Shown: positions 7,647 through 14,646 of the stretch, piece by piece
How the letters are laid out: each line of letters opens with the position of its first letter
Position numbering within the stretch: the first letter of the stretch is position 1
Program-made: the position numbers and the translations under genes
NCBI GenBank assembly: GCA_013812655.1
Contig: JACCTC010000482.1
Location: forward strand, 1 to 40,885
Direction: 5' to 3'
Length of the DNA stretch: 40,885 bases
Origin: Deltaproteobacteria bacterium
Lineage (GTDB): Bacteria; Myxococcota_A; Polyangia; Haliangiales; Haliangiaceae
The notes under the pieces: model-generated
Seen by the model: only the letters and a program-made list of their open reading frames with translations
Told to the model about the DNA's origin: nothing
Database searches by the model: none

Positions 7647-8534
7647 ATGGCAGGCAAGGCACTCAAGATCCGCGTCGGCATCTTCGCCGCGTTGAGCCTC
7701 GGGCTCCTCGCGGTCGTGGTCGTCGTGTTCGCCGGGTTCCGGTTCTGGGAAGGCCGCGATCACTACTACATCGTCTTCGACGACAGCGTGATGGGCCTCG
7801 AGAACGGCGCGCGCGTCCACCTCAACGGCATGCCCGTCGGAACCGTCGAGGACATCGGCGTCGACCCCGTCGATCTGCGCAAGGTGCGGGTCAAGATCTC
7901 GATCAAGGAAGGCACGCCGGTCCACACCGATACCCGCGCGATGCTGCAGTTCGCGGGGATCACGGGCCTCAAGGTGATCGACCTCCGCGAGGGCACCCGG
8001 ACCTCGCCGCGGCTCGCGGTCAACAGCCAGATCGAGCAAGGCCAGACGGTAATCGACAAGCTGCAGAAGACCGCCGAGGTGCTCGCGGACCAGTCGACGC
8101 AGCTGATGACGCGCGCGAACAAGATCGTCGAGAACCTCGTCGTGCTCAGCGACCCGAAACGCTACGAGGCCATGGACCAGATCCTCGTCCAGGCGAAGGT
8201 CACGTCCGAGAACCTCGCGGTCGCGAGCAACTCGCTCAAGGGCATGGTCGCGGAGAACCGCGTCGCGCTGCGCACCACGATCGCCTCGGTCAACGAGGCC
8301 GCGAACAGCGCCACCGCGATCCTCGACGGTCAGGTCTCGCAGATCCTGACGAACGCCGGCGACTTCGTGTCCGAGCTCAAGGGCATGGTCAGCAACAACC
8401 AGAGCGCGCTGCGCTCGGCCGTGTTCGATCTGCGCCAGGCCAGCCGGAGCTTCAAGGAGCTCGCGCGCGAGGTCCGGCAGCGCCCGTCGCGGCTGTTCTT
8501 CTCGAAAGCCCCGTCGGAGAGGAAGTTGCCATGA
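7647..8534 (+). CDS. mlaD: MlaD-type MCE-domain substrate-binding protein
   Basis: 295 residues: short cytoplasmic start, one membrane helix (about 9-30), then a single MCE domain (about 38-118) with YIVFDDSVMGLENGARVHLNGMPVGTVEDI and a second half ending AGITGLKVIDLREG. This is the lipid-carrying hexamer-forming module. After it comes a long helical tail (about 135-285), much longer than in E. coli MlaD (total 183), as in YebT/PqiB-like or mycobacterial MCE proteins that form a needle or tunnel. The tail contains a repeated pattern, SLKGMVAENRVALRTTI and ELKGMVSNNQSALRSAV, about 50 residues apart. The stop overlaps the lipoprotein start (ATGA). Confidence 0.92.
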   Translation: MAGKALKIRVGIFAALSLGLLAVVVVVFAGFRFWEGRDHYYIVFDDSVMGLENGARVHLNGMPVGTVEDIGVDPVDLRKVRVKISIKEGTPVHTDTRAMLQFAGITGLKVIDLREGTRTSPRLAVNSQIEQGQTVIDKLQKTAEVLADQSTQLMTRANKIVENLVVLSDPKRYEAMDQILVQAKVTSENLAVASNSLKGMVAENRVALRTTIASVNEAANSATAILDGQVSQILTNAGDFVSELKGMVSNNQSALRSAVFDLRQASRSFKELAREVRQRPSRLFFSKAPSERKLP

Positions 8535-9154
8535 AGTGTTTCCTGCTACTCGTCGTCGTCGTCGTCGCCGCCGCGTGTGGCGGCAAGGTCCCCCAGACAC
8601 GCTACTACCAGCTCGCCGCACCGACGACGGCCGCACGCGGGGACGGCGCGGTGATCGTGCTCGAACAGCTCGCCACCGACGCGGGGTACGACGACGAGCG
8701 GATCGTGTACCGGACCACGCCGTACCGGATGGACTACTACGACTACCATCGGTGGAGCGCGTCGCCGGGCGTCGTTGTCGGCAACTACCTCGAGCAAGCG
8801 CTCGAGCGCTCGGGCCGGTTTCGCGCGGTGATCCGCGAGGTCTCCGATCAGGCCGCGATCGTGCTCGGCGGTCGGGTGGTCGCGCTCGAGGAGATCGACC
8901 GGTCGAAGGCGCGCTGGGTCGGCCGCATCGTCATCGAGCTCACGGCGGCGGACCCTCGCACCAACGAGATCCTGTGGACCGAGCAGTTCGAGGAGATCGA
9001 GCCGCTCGCCGTGCAGTCGCCAGAGGGGCTCGCGCAGGCGATCACCAAGGCGATGTCACGGATCGTTGCCAAGGCAGCCCCGCAGATCGCCGACCACGCC
9101 GATCGTCAGGCGGCACTGCATGCGGCCGAGCCGGCGATGGCGCGCGGCAAGTAG
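8531..9154 (+). CDS. PqiC/YmbA-like ABC transport auxiliary lipoprotein
   Basis: 207 residues, with a lipoprotein signal MKCFLLLVVVVVAAAC (lipid cysteine C16). The mature part begins GGKVPQTRYYQLAAP, the usual start of the ABC_trans_aux (PqiC/YmbA) family, and continues with YDDERIVYRTTPYRMDYYDYHRWSASPGVVVGNYLEQAL, another family hallmark. These outer-membrane lipoproteins dock an MCE tunnel to the outer membrane. As the last gene of the four-gene operon it probably fills the place taken by MlaA/MlaC in E. coli; neither is present here. It overlaps mlaD by four bases. Confidence 0.88.
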   Translation: MKCFLLLVVVVVAAACGGKVPQTRYYQLAAPTTAARGDGAVIVLEQLATDAGYDDERIVYRTTPYRMDYYDYHRWSASPGVVVGNYLEQALERSGRFRAVIREVSDQAAIVLGGRVVALEEIDRSKARWVGRIVIELTAADPRTNEILWTEQFEEIEPLAVQSPEGLAQAITKAMSRIVAKAAPQIADHADRQAALHAAEPAMARGK

Positions 9155-9372
9155 TCATACGTGCTCGCGTGGCTACCGAAGCAGGCAGCGATATCGAGCA
9201 AAGTCCTCTGTGCCCGCGTCGGCGCGGAGAAGATCGCAACGCCCTATACGTCGATGCTGCTCGCACTTGAGACGTGGAGGATCGAAGTGACTGGTCAGTG
9301 GCGTGGCCACCGCGACGTCGCCGAATCGGACGTTTCGGACAAGCCACATCTGAAGTAGCTGATTCGCATCCG

Positions 9373-9378
9373 TATAAT
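9373..9378 (+). promoter_or_regulatory. -10 box with perfect consensus TATAAT
   Basis: TATAAT lies 40 bases before the ATG at 9419, in a less GC-rich part of the 264-base gap 9155-9418. No convincing -35 hexamer stands 17 bases upstream. The rest of the gap holds only a 65-codon ORF (9161-9358) that I do not believe is a gene. Confidence 0.5.
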
Positions 9379-9418
9379 TGGTCCGACCTCTGGTTCGCCA
9401 TTTGCTACGCGGCGTGCC

Positions 9419-10054
9419 ATGCGTATCGCCCCCCTCCTGCTCCTCGTCTGTGCTGCTTGTAACCCCGAAGTCGACGGCGCGGCCGAGCCGCCGCCGGAGT
9501 CCGTCCGCGAACGCCTCCAAGCGGGCGAGACCCGGCTGATGCTGTCCGCCGCCGATAGCGCGGGCTCGATCACCGCGCGCCGCAAGGTCGCGGGCGGCGC
9601 ATGGGACGTCGGGCTCGCGGATCTCGCGGTCGACCACGGCGAGCTCGTGACGTCGGCGGATGCATCCGGGGCGATCACGCTCGATCGTCTCGAGATCACG
9701 TTCGCGCCGATCGCGATCCCGCCGGGCGTGTTCGGCGGTGATGCGGCGCTGACCAACGTGCGCGCGGTGCTCGCGAAGCCGGCAACCGCGACGACCGCGT
9801 GGGTCGACGATGACGAAGCGCACACGACCGTGACGCTCGATCTCGACGTCTCGTGGGCACTGACGATCGGCGGCGGGACCGTCCAGCTCGGCTCGCCGCA
9901 CCTGCCACCGGTCACACTCCACGTCGACTTCACCGGGACCGGGGCGTTCGTCCATGCCGACGTTCGCGCGACCGCGCGCGGCGAGCTGTGGAGCTGGGCC
10001 GATCTGGTGAAGCTCGAGGATCTGCAGCTGATCGTCGGCGCCGATACGCCGTAG
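9419..10054 (+). CDS. Putative lipoprotein, family not recognised
   Basis: 211 residues; MRIAPLLLLVCAAC gives a lipoprotein signal with the lipidated cysteine at 14. The mature protein has no cysteines and is predicted mostly beta: repeated short strands such as VGLADLAVDHGELV, GAITLDRLEITFAPIAIP, TTVTLDLDVSWALTI and PPVTLHVDFTGTGAFVHADV. The pattern of amphipathic strands suggests a lipid-binding or AsmA/LEA-like beta sheet, but I cannot assign a family. It is monocistronic: the upstream gap has a TATAAT box and the next gene is convergent, 24 bases away. Confidence 0.65.
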   Translation: MRIAPLLLLVCAACNPEVDGAAEPPPESVRERLQAGETRLMLSAADSAGSITARRKVAGGAWDVGLADLAVDHGELVTSADASGAITLDRLEITFAPIAIPPGVFGGDAALTNVRAVLAKPATATTAWVDDDEAHTTVTLDLDVSWALTIGGGTVQLGSPHLPPVTLHVDFTGTGAFVHADVRATARGELWSWADLVKLEDLQLIVGADTP

Positions 10055-10055
10055 A

Positions 10056-10074
10056 CGGCCAGGTCGCCAGGCCG
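10056..10074. terminator. Weak hairpin between convergent genes
   Basis: CGGCC and GGCCG pair across a nine-base loop just after the stop at 10054 and before the convergent stop at 10079. It has a short stem and no T-run; it could serve both genes. Confidence 0.3.
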
Positions 10075-10078
10075 ATCG

Positions 10079-10804
10079 CTACGGACAGATCGGAAACTGC
10101 GCGATGCCCGGGCGCACCACGGCATCGCCGAGCGCGATGCCCACGTCCTCGATGACCTGATCACGCGTTGACGTCAGCCGCAGCGTGTATGGCCCCGGCC
10201 CGAGCCCGCTCGAATCGACGAAGTAGTTGTAGGTGGCGCGCCTGATCGGCTGGTAGGCGCCGGCTTCGTCGCGGACCTCGAGCTTCGCGATCGGATAGCG
10301 ATGGTTGCGGATCTGGATCGCGGTCCAGAACGCGCTCGAGCCGTCCTTGAAGCGGTAGGCGACCGGGCCGTCGACCTCGCAGGCGACCGGGCGCCAGGTG
10401 ATCGGCACGCGGCCCGCCGACAGCGGAGCGATCTTCGCGAACGCCTCGCGGCTGAGGTCGAGGTTGCCGCGGGCGCAGCCCGGGCACTGGTCGACGATCC
10501 GCACCGTGACCTCACCCTGCGGGCCCTCGACGGCGACGCACCCGCCGCACCATGCCGCGCGGTTGTAGTCGACCCCGTTCATCGCCGCGACCATGAGATC
10601 CGGGCCCGCCTCGAAGCTGCAGTTCCCGGTGCCGTCGGCGGTGTAGTGCGTGCCCTCACCGGTGAACGGTCCGACGTCGTTGCGGCAGGGCTCGGGAGCG
10701 AGCTCGTCGTCGTCCTCCCCCGAGCACGAACCGCAGGCGCCGAGCAGCGTGAAGCACCCGAGGACGACCGCCCGCACGCGCCCGAGGATCTGCCAGCCGG
10801 CCAT
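10079..10804 (-). CDS. Bacterial expansin (EXLX1-like) lipoprotein
   Basis: 241 residues. A leader MAGWQILGRVRAVVLGCFTLLGAC ends in a plausible lipobox (C24). Residues about 46-142 form the double-psi beta-barrel: GEGTHYTADGTGNCSFE, DLMVAAMNGVDYN, CGGCVAVEGPQGEVTVRIVDQCPGCARGNLDLSREAFAKIA and GRVPITWRPVAC. D105 in VDQCPGC is the conserved aspartate. Residues about 143-241 match the second (CBM63-like) domain: YRFKDGSSAFWTAIQIRNHRYPIAKLEV and YNYFVDSSGLGPGPYTLRLTS. Expansins loosen cellulose or peptidoglycan without hydrolysis. Bacterial forms usually occur in plant-associated or predatory bacteria; here a lipid anchor would hold it at the cell surface, which is uncommon. Confidence 0.88.
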   Translation of the reverse strand: MAGWQILGRVRAVVLGCFTLLGACGSCSGEDDDELAPEPCRNDVGPFTGEGTHYTADGTGNCSFEAGPDLMVAAMNGVDYNRAAWCGGCVAVEGPQGEVTVRIVDQCPGCARGNLDLSREAFAKIAPLSAGRVPITWRPVACEVDGPVAYRFKDGSSAFWTAIQIRNHRYPIAKLEVRDEAGAYQPIRRATYNYFVDSSGLGPGPYTLRLTSTRDQVIEDVGIALGDAVVRPGIAQFPICP

Positions 10805-10897
10805 TTCCCCGCAACCGCAAATGAGTGGCCCTTACGCAGGTTCGGCGAGGACGGCGCAGTGGGCGTAGGATCGGGGGACGTGATTCGCACACGCGGC

Positions 10898-11125
10898 ATG
10901 TCCAGCAGCGGGATGCGCTGGGCCTTCGTATTCGGGGTGGTGCTCGCGATCGCGCTGCCCAAGCGGGTCCCGTGCGGCGTCCCCGGCCTCGAGTGCGCCG
11001 TCGAGGGCAGGTGGCGAACGGTCTGCACCTCGTACGAGCTCGAGCCGTTCGGGTTTTACCTGCTCGAGCTCGCGTTCCATCGCGATATCGGCTTCGCCTA
11101 TACGACCGGCGAGGAGTGTCGATAG
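10898..11125 (+). CDS. Small membrane or secreted protein, unknown
   Basis: 75 residues from the ATG at 10898 (a GTG at 10880 with GGGGGA just before it is an alternative start in the same frame). A hydrophobic segment MRWAFVFGVVLAIALP is followed by a short region with five cysteines (VPCGVPGLEC, TVCTSYE, EECR) and FGFYLLELAFHRDIGFAYTTGEE. It is likely a single-span or exported disulfide-bonded protein. No family recognised. It is followed 39 bases on by another membrane protein on the same strand. Confidence 0.5.
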   Translation: MSSSGMRWAFVFGVVLAIALPKRVPCGVPGLECAVEGRWRTVCTSYELEPFGFYLLELAFHRDIGFAYTTGEECR

Positions 11126-11151
11126 GCGCTTCCGCCTGCCGTGCTCTCGGC

Positions 11152-11157
11152 TATCCT
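11152..11157 (+). promoter_or_regulatory. -10 box (TATCCT)
   Basis: TATCCT ends seven bases before the ATG at 11165, consistent with a leaderless transcript and with that ATG instead of the GTG at 11141 as start. Confidence 0.5.
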
Positions 11158-11164
11158 AGAAGAG

Positions 11165-11971
11165 ATGTATCGCGACGGCGCGACCCACCACGACGAGCAC
11201 GACCGCGCGGTCGGTGCGATCCAGATCGCCGATGGCCTGATCACCAGCTGCCTGCTCGCGACGAAGAAGCTACAGGGCCCCGAGCGGCCGCAGCGCTGGC
11301 GTGCCGCGCACGCGCTCCACGATGACTATCCCGAGATCTGGCGGCAGCTCGACAGCGCGCGCGCGATCCTCGCGAGCCGCGGCACGAACACGATCGGCTA
11401 CGACGAGATGCGCGGTCAGGTCTTGCCGGTGTTGCCGATCCGCGATGACTCGCGGCCGCTCGATACGTCGCCGCTCGATGACGCGCGGCGTGCACTCGAC
11501 GAGCTGCGGCTCGCGATCCCCGGCACCGACTGGAAGGCGATCGAGACGCGCACGACCGGCCTCGTCGGCGTGCGGCTGGTCAGCCGGCGCGGTCGGCTCG
11601 CGGCGGCCAGCATCATCGCCGGTGTCGTCGCGGCAGTCGCGACGTGGACCTATTCGACGATCCCCGAGCCAAAGCGCGATCCGCGCGCCGAGATGCGTCG
11701 CGAGCTGGCGGTCGTTGTCGATGACCGCAAGGCGCGCATCGATGATCTCGAGCTCTTGATCGGCGGGCGCTGCGACCGGCTCAACGTGCACGAGTACGTG
11801 AAGCTGCTCGCGATGGACGGCCGCTGGCAGGACGCTCGCACATTCGGCGCCGACTACCAGGCGCGCTGCGGGGAGGATCCGATCGTCCAGAAGTGGGCCA
11901 ACGCACCGCGTCCATCGTCGACGCGGCGCGACGCGATGTCCTCGGCGGACTCCTCGTTCCGGCGGCGCTGA
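11165..11971 (+). CDS. Hypothetical single-span membrane protein
   Basis: 268 residues. The N-terminal ~130 residues are cytoplasmic-type and helical (HDRAVGAIQIADGLITSCLLATKKLQG, IWRQLDSARAILASRG), one membrane helix lies near residues 148-168 (LAAASIIAGVVAAVATWTY), and the C-terminal part has RRELAVVVDDRKARIDDLELLIGGRCDRLNVHEYVKLLAMDGRWQDARTFGADYQARC, whose helix pairs resemble a TPR-like unit. I picked ATG 11165 because a TATCCT box stands just before it. It does not match a family I know. The next gene begins about 130 bases later on the same strand and may be independent. Confidence 0.6.
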   Translation: MYRDGATHHDEHDRAVGAIQIADGLITSCLLATKKLQGPERPQRWRAAHALHDDYPEIWRQLDSARAILASRGTNTIGYDEMRGQVLPVLPIRDDSRPLDTSPLDDARRALDELRLAIPGTDWKAIETRTTGLVGVRLVSRRGRLAAASIIAGVVAAVATWTYSTIPEPKRDPRAEMRRELAVVVDDRKARIDDLELLIGGRCDRLNVHEYVKLLAMDGRWQDARTFGADYQARCGEDPIVQKWANAPRPSSTRRDAMSSADSSFRRR

Positions 11972-12099
11972 TCCGTCACTGATTCGGCGCTGACGCCCGC
12001 GCTGACGCGACCATGGCTGCAACAGCCAGGCCTCGCGATGTTGCCGTCACGTCACCGCCGCGAAGCACCGCGCATACCGAGCGTGCGCATCGCAGAGGT

Positions 12100-13005
12100 A
12101 TGAACCCACTGGATCTGGTCGGCCCCCAGTTTCTGACGTTCTGGCTCGCGGGCGGTGTCGCCGTCGCGGTCGTGACCTGGCTCGTACGGGTGGCCGTCGG
12201 AAGATCGCCTCGCCGGGCCACTGCCGACGAAGCTGCCGCGAAGCTGCACCCGACGCAGGTCGCATACCTGGTCGGCGGCATCGAGCGCGCCGTGGAGGCT
12301 GCGGTCGCCGGCCTGCATCATCGCGGGCTGCTCGCGACCGACAGCTGGCTCATCAAGCAGACCGACGCGCGCGGCGAGATCCTGTCACCTGAAGGCGTGT
12401 TTCGTGGCTGCGCCGAGCCGGCGCGGCTGTCGCGCCTCGAGCAGCACGTGCTGCGCAGCCTGCCGAGCACGATGCGCGGGTTGATCGACGGTGCCGGGTC
12501 CTCCGCGATCGTGATCGAGCGCGAGCTCGAGGAGGCCGGGCTGCTCGTCGCGGATCGCACGCGTGCGACATGGATCGTCCGGCTCGCGGGTCTCGCGTGG
12601 CTCGGGCTCGGCGTCCTCAAGATCGGCATCGGCATCGCCCACGCCCGGCCGGTCGCGTTCCTCGTGTTGCTCGTCGCGCTCGGTGCCTGGCTCCTGTGCA
12701 AGCGCGCGCGTGCGCCCCGCGAGACCGCGCTCGGCCGCGCCGTCATGCGCCTGATGCGCGAGCGCCATCGCAGCCTCGAGCTCACGGCGACCACGGCGCC
12801 TGCCCAGGTCACCGCCGACGAGATGACGCTCGCGTACGGCCTCTTCGGTCACGCCGTCGCGGGCATCGCGCTGATGACGCTGATGCCGAGCTATCAGGTC
12901 GCGCTCGTCGCGGCGGCATCGTCGACCTCGAGCGGCACGAGCCTGTTCAGCGGTGGCGGTTGTGGCGGTGGCGGTGGCTGCGGCGGTTGTGGAGGTTGCA
13001 GTTGA
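12100..13005 (+). CDS. TIGR04222-like membrane protein with Gly/Cys tail (candidate MNIO substrate)
   Basis: 301 residues from ATG 12100; the start MNPLDLVGPQFLTFWL is the family's usual N-terminus, whereas the 29 codons upstream (from 12013) look non-coding. A membrane helix (about 12-34) leads to a cytoplasmic domain (LHPTQVAYLVGGIERAVEAAVAGLHHRGLLA, LSRLEQHVLRSLP, ELEEAGLLV). Helices at about 158-180 and 184-200 follow, then LAYGLFGHAVAGIALM and a flexible Ser/Thr stretch. The last residues are GGGCGGGGGCGGCGGCS with cysteines at 288, 294, 297 and 300. The DUF692 enzyme starts inside its stop codon. From memory, TIGR04222 proteins with low-complexity Gly/Cys/Ser tails recur beside DUF692 genes. 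I infer that the tail is the modified peptide and the rest a membrane-bound leader. Confidence 0.85.
   Translation: MNPLDLVGPQFLTFWLAGGVAVAVVTWLVRVAVGRSPRRATADEAAAKLHPTQVAYLVGGIERAVEAAVAGLHHRGLLATDSWLIKQTDARGEILSPEGVFRGCAEPARLSRLEQHVLRSLPSTMRGLIDGAGSSAIVIERELEEAGLLVADRTRATWIVRLAGLAWLGLGVLKIGIGIAHARPVAFLVLLVALGAWLLCKRARAPRETALGRAVMRLMRERHRSLELTATTAPAQVTADEMTLAYGLFGHAVAGIALMTLMPSYQVALVAAASSTSSGTSLFSGGGCGGGGGCGGCGGCS
12991..13004 (+). promoter_or_regulatory. Shine-Dalgarno and TTG start of the MNIO gene, inside the precursor's last codons
   Basis: GGAGG (12991-12995), six bases, then TTG (13002-13004). The SD lies in the Gly-Gly-Cys codons of the precursor tail and the TTG overlaps the precursor's TGA (13003-13005). 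No ATG or GTG in frame gives a family-like N-terminus, so this decides the start and couples the two genes tightly. Confidence 0.7.
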
Positions 13006-14009
13006 AGGGCGTCGGCCTCGGCTGGCGACCCGAGACCGCGTGGCTGATCGATCAGCGCGCCAGCCTCGGCTTCACCGAGGTGATCGCGGAGCTGATCGAT
13101 CCGGCGCGCCCACCCGCGGCCCTCGCGGCGGCCGTCGCGCGTGGCTTGCCGGTCATCACCCATGGCGTGGGGCTGTCGCTCGGCGGTGCGCAGCCTGTCG
13201 ATCACGCGCGACTGCGCCGGCTCACGCATGCCGCGCAGACCCTGCGCTCGCCGCTCGTCAGCGAGCACGTCGCGTTCTGCCGCGCCGGGGGTGCCGCCTC
13301 GCCGCACTTCCTGCCGGTCCCGCATACCCGCGCGCAGCTCGCGATCCTCGTCGACAACGTGCGCCGCACGATCGACGCGCTGCCCGCGCCACTCGTGCTC
13401 GAGAACGTCGCGGCCCCGCTGCGCTGGCCCGGAGACGAGCTGCACGAGGCTGACTTCCTCGCCGAGCTCGTCGACCGCACCGGCGCGCGGCTGCTCCTCG
13501 ACGTCGCGAACCTCCACGCGAACCTCGTCAACCATGGCGGCGATCTTGACCGTTACCTCGATCGCCTCCCGCTCGATCGCATCGCCTACCTCCACGTCGC
13601 CGGCGGCGCCCGCGTCGACGTCATGTGGCGCGACACCCACGGCCACCCGCTCACGCCACCCATCATCGACGTCCTCGCCCGCGTCCTCGCGCGCACCGGC
13701 CCCCGCCCGCTCCTCCTCGAGCGCGACGACCACTTCGGCACACGCGGCGAGCTCGAGGCCGAGCTCGACCAGCTCGCCACCCTCCACGCCGCGACTGCCG
13801 CGCCGCCACCCCAGCCGCGGCCTGTCCGCGACATCGATCTCCCACGCATGCACCGCACCCTCCGCACCACGCTCGAGCACGCCCAGCGCGCCCTGATCGA
13901 CTGCGTCACCGGCACCCGCGCACTCGCCGCCTTCGACCCGATCGGCCTCGCCGAGGCCCGCACCATCGCGCGCCGCAAGGCGATTAGTGGAGCCTGTCCC
14001 CGTAGGTGA
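13002..14009 (+). CDS. DUF692 / MNIO-family iron enzyme (MbnB/TglH-like) with C-terminal extension
   Basis: 335 residues, a TIM-barrel DUF692 protein. Seen motifs: GVGLGWRPE (3-11), ITHGVGLSLGG with H54, SEHVAF (87-92), LVLENVA with E134, LLLDVANLHANLVNHGGD with D167, N170 and H172, YLHVAGG with H198, DTHGHPL (211-217) and LLLERDDHFG. These carry the His/Asp/Glu ligands that bind two or three irons in MNIOs. Known members oxidise Cys in ribosomal peptides to oxazolone/thioamide or thiooxazole groups. Residues about 275-335 (HRTLRTTLEHAQRALIDCVTGTRALAAFDPIGLAEARTIARRKA) form a helical extension absent from MbnB. No separate DUF2063/HvfC-type partner is adjacent, so this tail may replace it. 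Its 3' end overlaps the convergent greB-like gene by 26 bases. Confidence 0.9.
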   Translation: MKGVGLGWRPETAWLIDQRASLGFTEVIAELIDPARPPAALAAAVARGLPVITHGVGLSLGGAQPVDHARLRRLTHAAQTLRSPLVSEHVAFCRAGGAASPHFLPVPHTRAQLAILVDNVRRTIDALPAPLVLENVAAPLRWPGDELHEADFLAELVDRTGARLLLDVANLHANLVNHGGDLDRYLDRLPLDRIAYLHVAGGARVDVMWRDTHGHPLTPPIIDVLARVLARTGPRPLLLERDDHFGTRGELEAELDQLATLHAATAAPPPQPRPVRDIDLPRMHRTLRTTLEHAQRALIDCVTGTRALAAFDPIGLAEARTIARRKAISGACPRR

Positions 14010-14448
14010 TCGACGTGATCTCGACGTCGCCGCCGCGTGGCAGGGTGACGGAATCGCCGACGCGGGCACCGAAGAGCGCGCGGGCGAGCGGGGACTGCCA
14101 GCCGATCGCGCCATCGCGGGGCGAGGCCTCGATCGCGCCGACGATCCGGTACGTGGTCTGCTTGCCGGCCTCGTCCTCGACGATGACGCTGGCGCCGAAG
14201 CCGACGTGATCGGGATCGGCCGGGGCGTCGACGAGCTCGGCGCTCGCGAGGTGGTCGGTGAGCTCGTGAAAGCGGGCCTCGTCACCAGCGTCCCGGGTGC
14301 GCTGGCCGAGGGCGTCGAGCTCGGCACGCAGCGTTCGCGCGCCGTCGGCGGTCAGGTAGTTCGGGACCCCATCGGGAACCGGCATGCCGAGGCGGACGAC
14401 AGGTTCCGCCGGCGCGTCGTCGGACTCCTTGGTGAAGGCCTTGCTCAC
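13984..14448 (-). CDS. greB: GreA/GreB-family transcription elongation factor
   Basis: 154 residues starting at GTG 14448 with MSKAFTKESDDAP, the classical GreB opening. The N-terminal coiled coil (about 30-70: NYLTADGARTLRAELDALGQRTRDAG...RFHELTDHLASAEL) is followed by the FKBP-like C-terminal domain (VGFGASVIVEDEAGKQTTYRIVGAIEASPRDGAIGWQSPLARALFGARVGDSVTLP...VEITSITYG). These factors insert the coiled coil into RNA polymerase's secondary channel and stimulate cleavage of backtracked RNA. E64/D-rich residues at the coil tip are fewer than in E. coli. A TAGCCT box stands six bases before the GTG and a 13-bp tandem repeat covers the -35 region. The gene converges on the MNIO gene. Confidence 0.85.
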   Translation of the reverse strand: MSKAFTKESDDAPAEPVVRLGMPVPDGVPNYLTADGARTLRAELDALGQRTRDAGDEARFHELTDHLASAELVDAPADPDHVGFGASVIVEDEAGKQTTYRIVGAIEASPRDGAIGWQSPLARALFGARVGDSVTLPRGGDVEITSITYGDRLH

Positions 14449-14454
14449 GATCGA

Positions 14455-14460
14455 AGGCTA
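14455..14460 (-). promoter_or_regulatory. -10 box (TAGCCT on minus strand) of greB-like gene
   Basis: Six bases separate it from the GTG start at 14448, another short-leader promoter of the window's common type. Confidence 0.5.
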
Positions 14461-14476
14461 CCTGGCGTGCGCGGGT

Positions 14477-14502
14477 TTTCGAGTGACGATTTCGAGTGAC
14501 GT
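14477..14502. repeat. 13-bp tandem direct repeat upstream of greB-like gene
   Basis: Two consecutive copies of TTTCGAGTGACG plus one base (A, then T), with a partial third copy (TTTCG) following. Seen from the greB-like gene the copies cover about -24 to -50 relative to the -10 box, so the position suits an activator site or an alternative -35 element. Confidence 0.5.
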
Positions 14503-14646
14503 GTTTCGGTGCCTCGTGCTCGCGAGCGGTCATCCGATCGCCGAGAGATCCCCGAGCACGTGCTCGAGGCCGCGCGCACGATGTCGCACGCGTCGCACGA
14601 CGTCGCGGACTAGACGGGGATCCCGCCCGCGGTCACAGTCGCCGCG

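Noticed and set aside
9161..9358. 65-codon ORF in the gap after the Mla operon
   Set aside because: No ribosome-binding site, no recognisable fold, codon use unlike the neighbours; a TATAAT box for the next gene lies just behind it.
12013..12099. Longer N-terminus for the TIGR04222-like protein
   Set aside because: The added 29 residues are Arg/Thr/Pro-rich, while MNPLDLVGP at 12100 is the usual family start.
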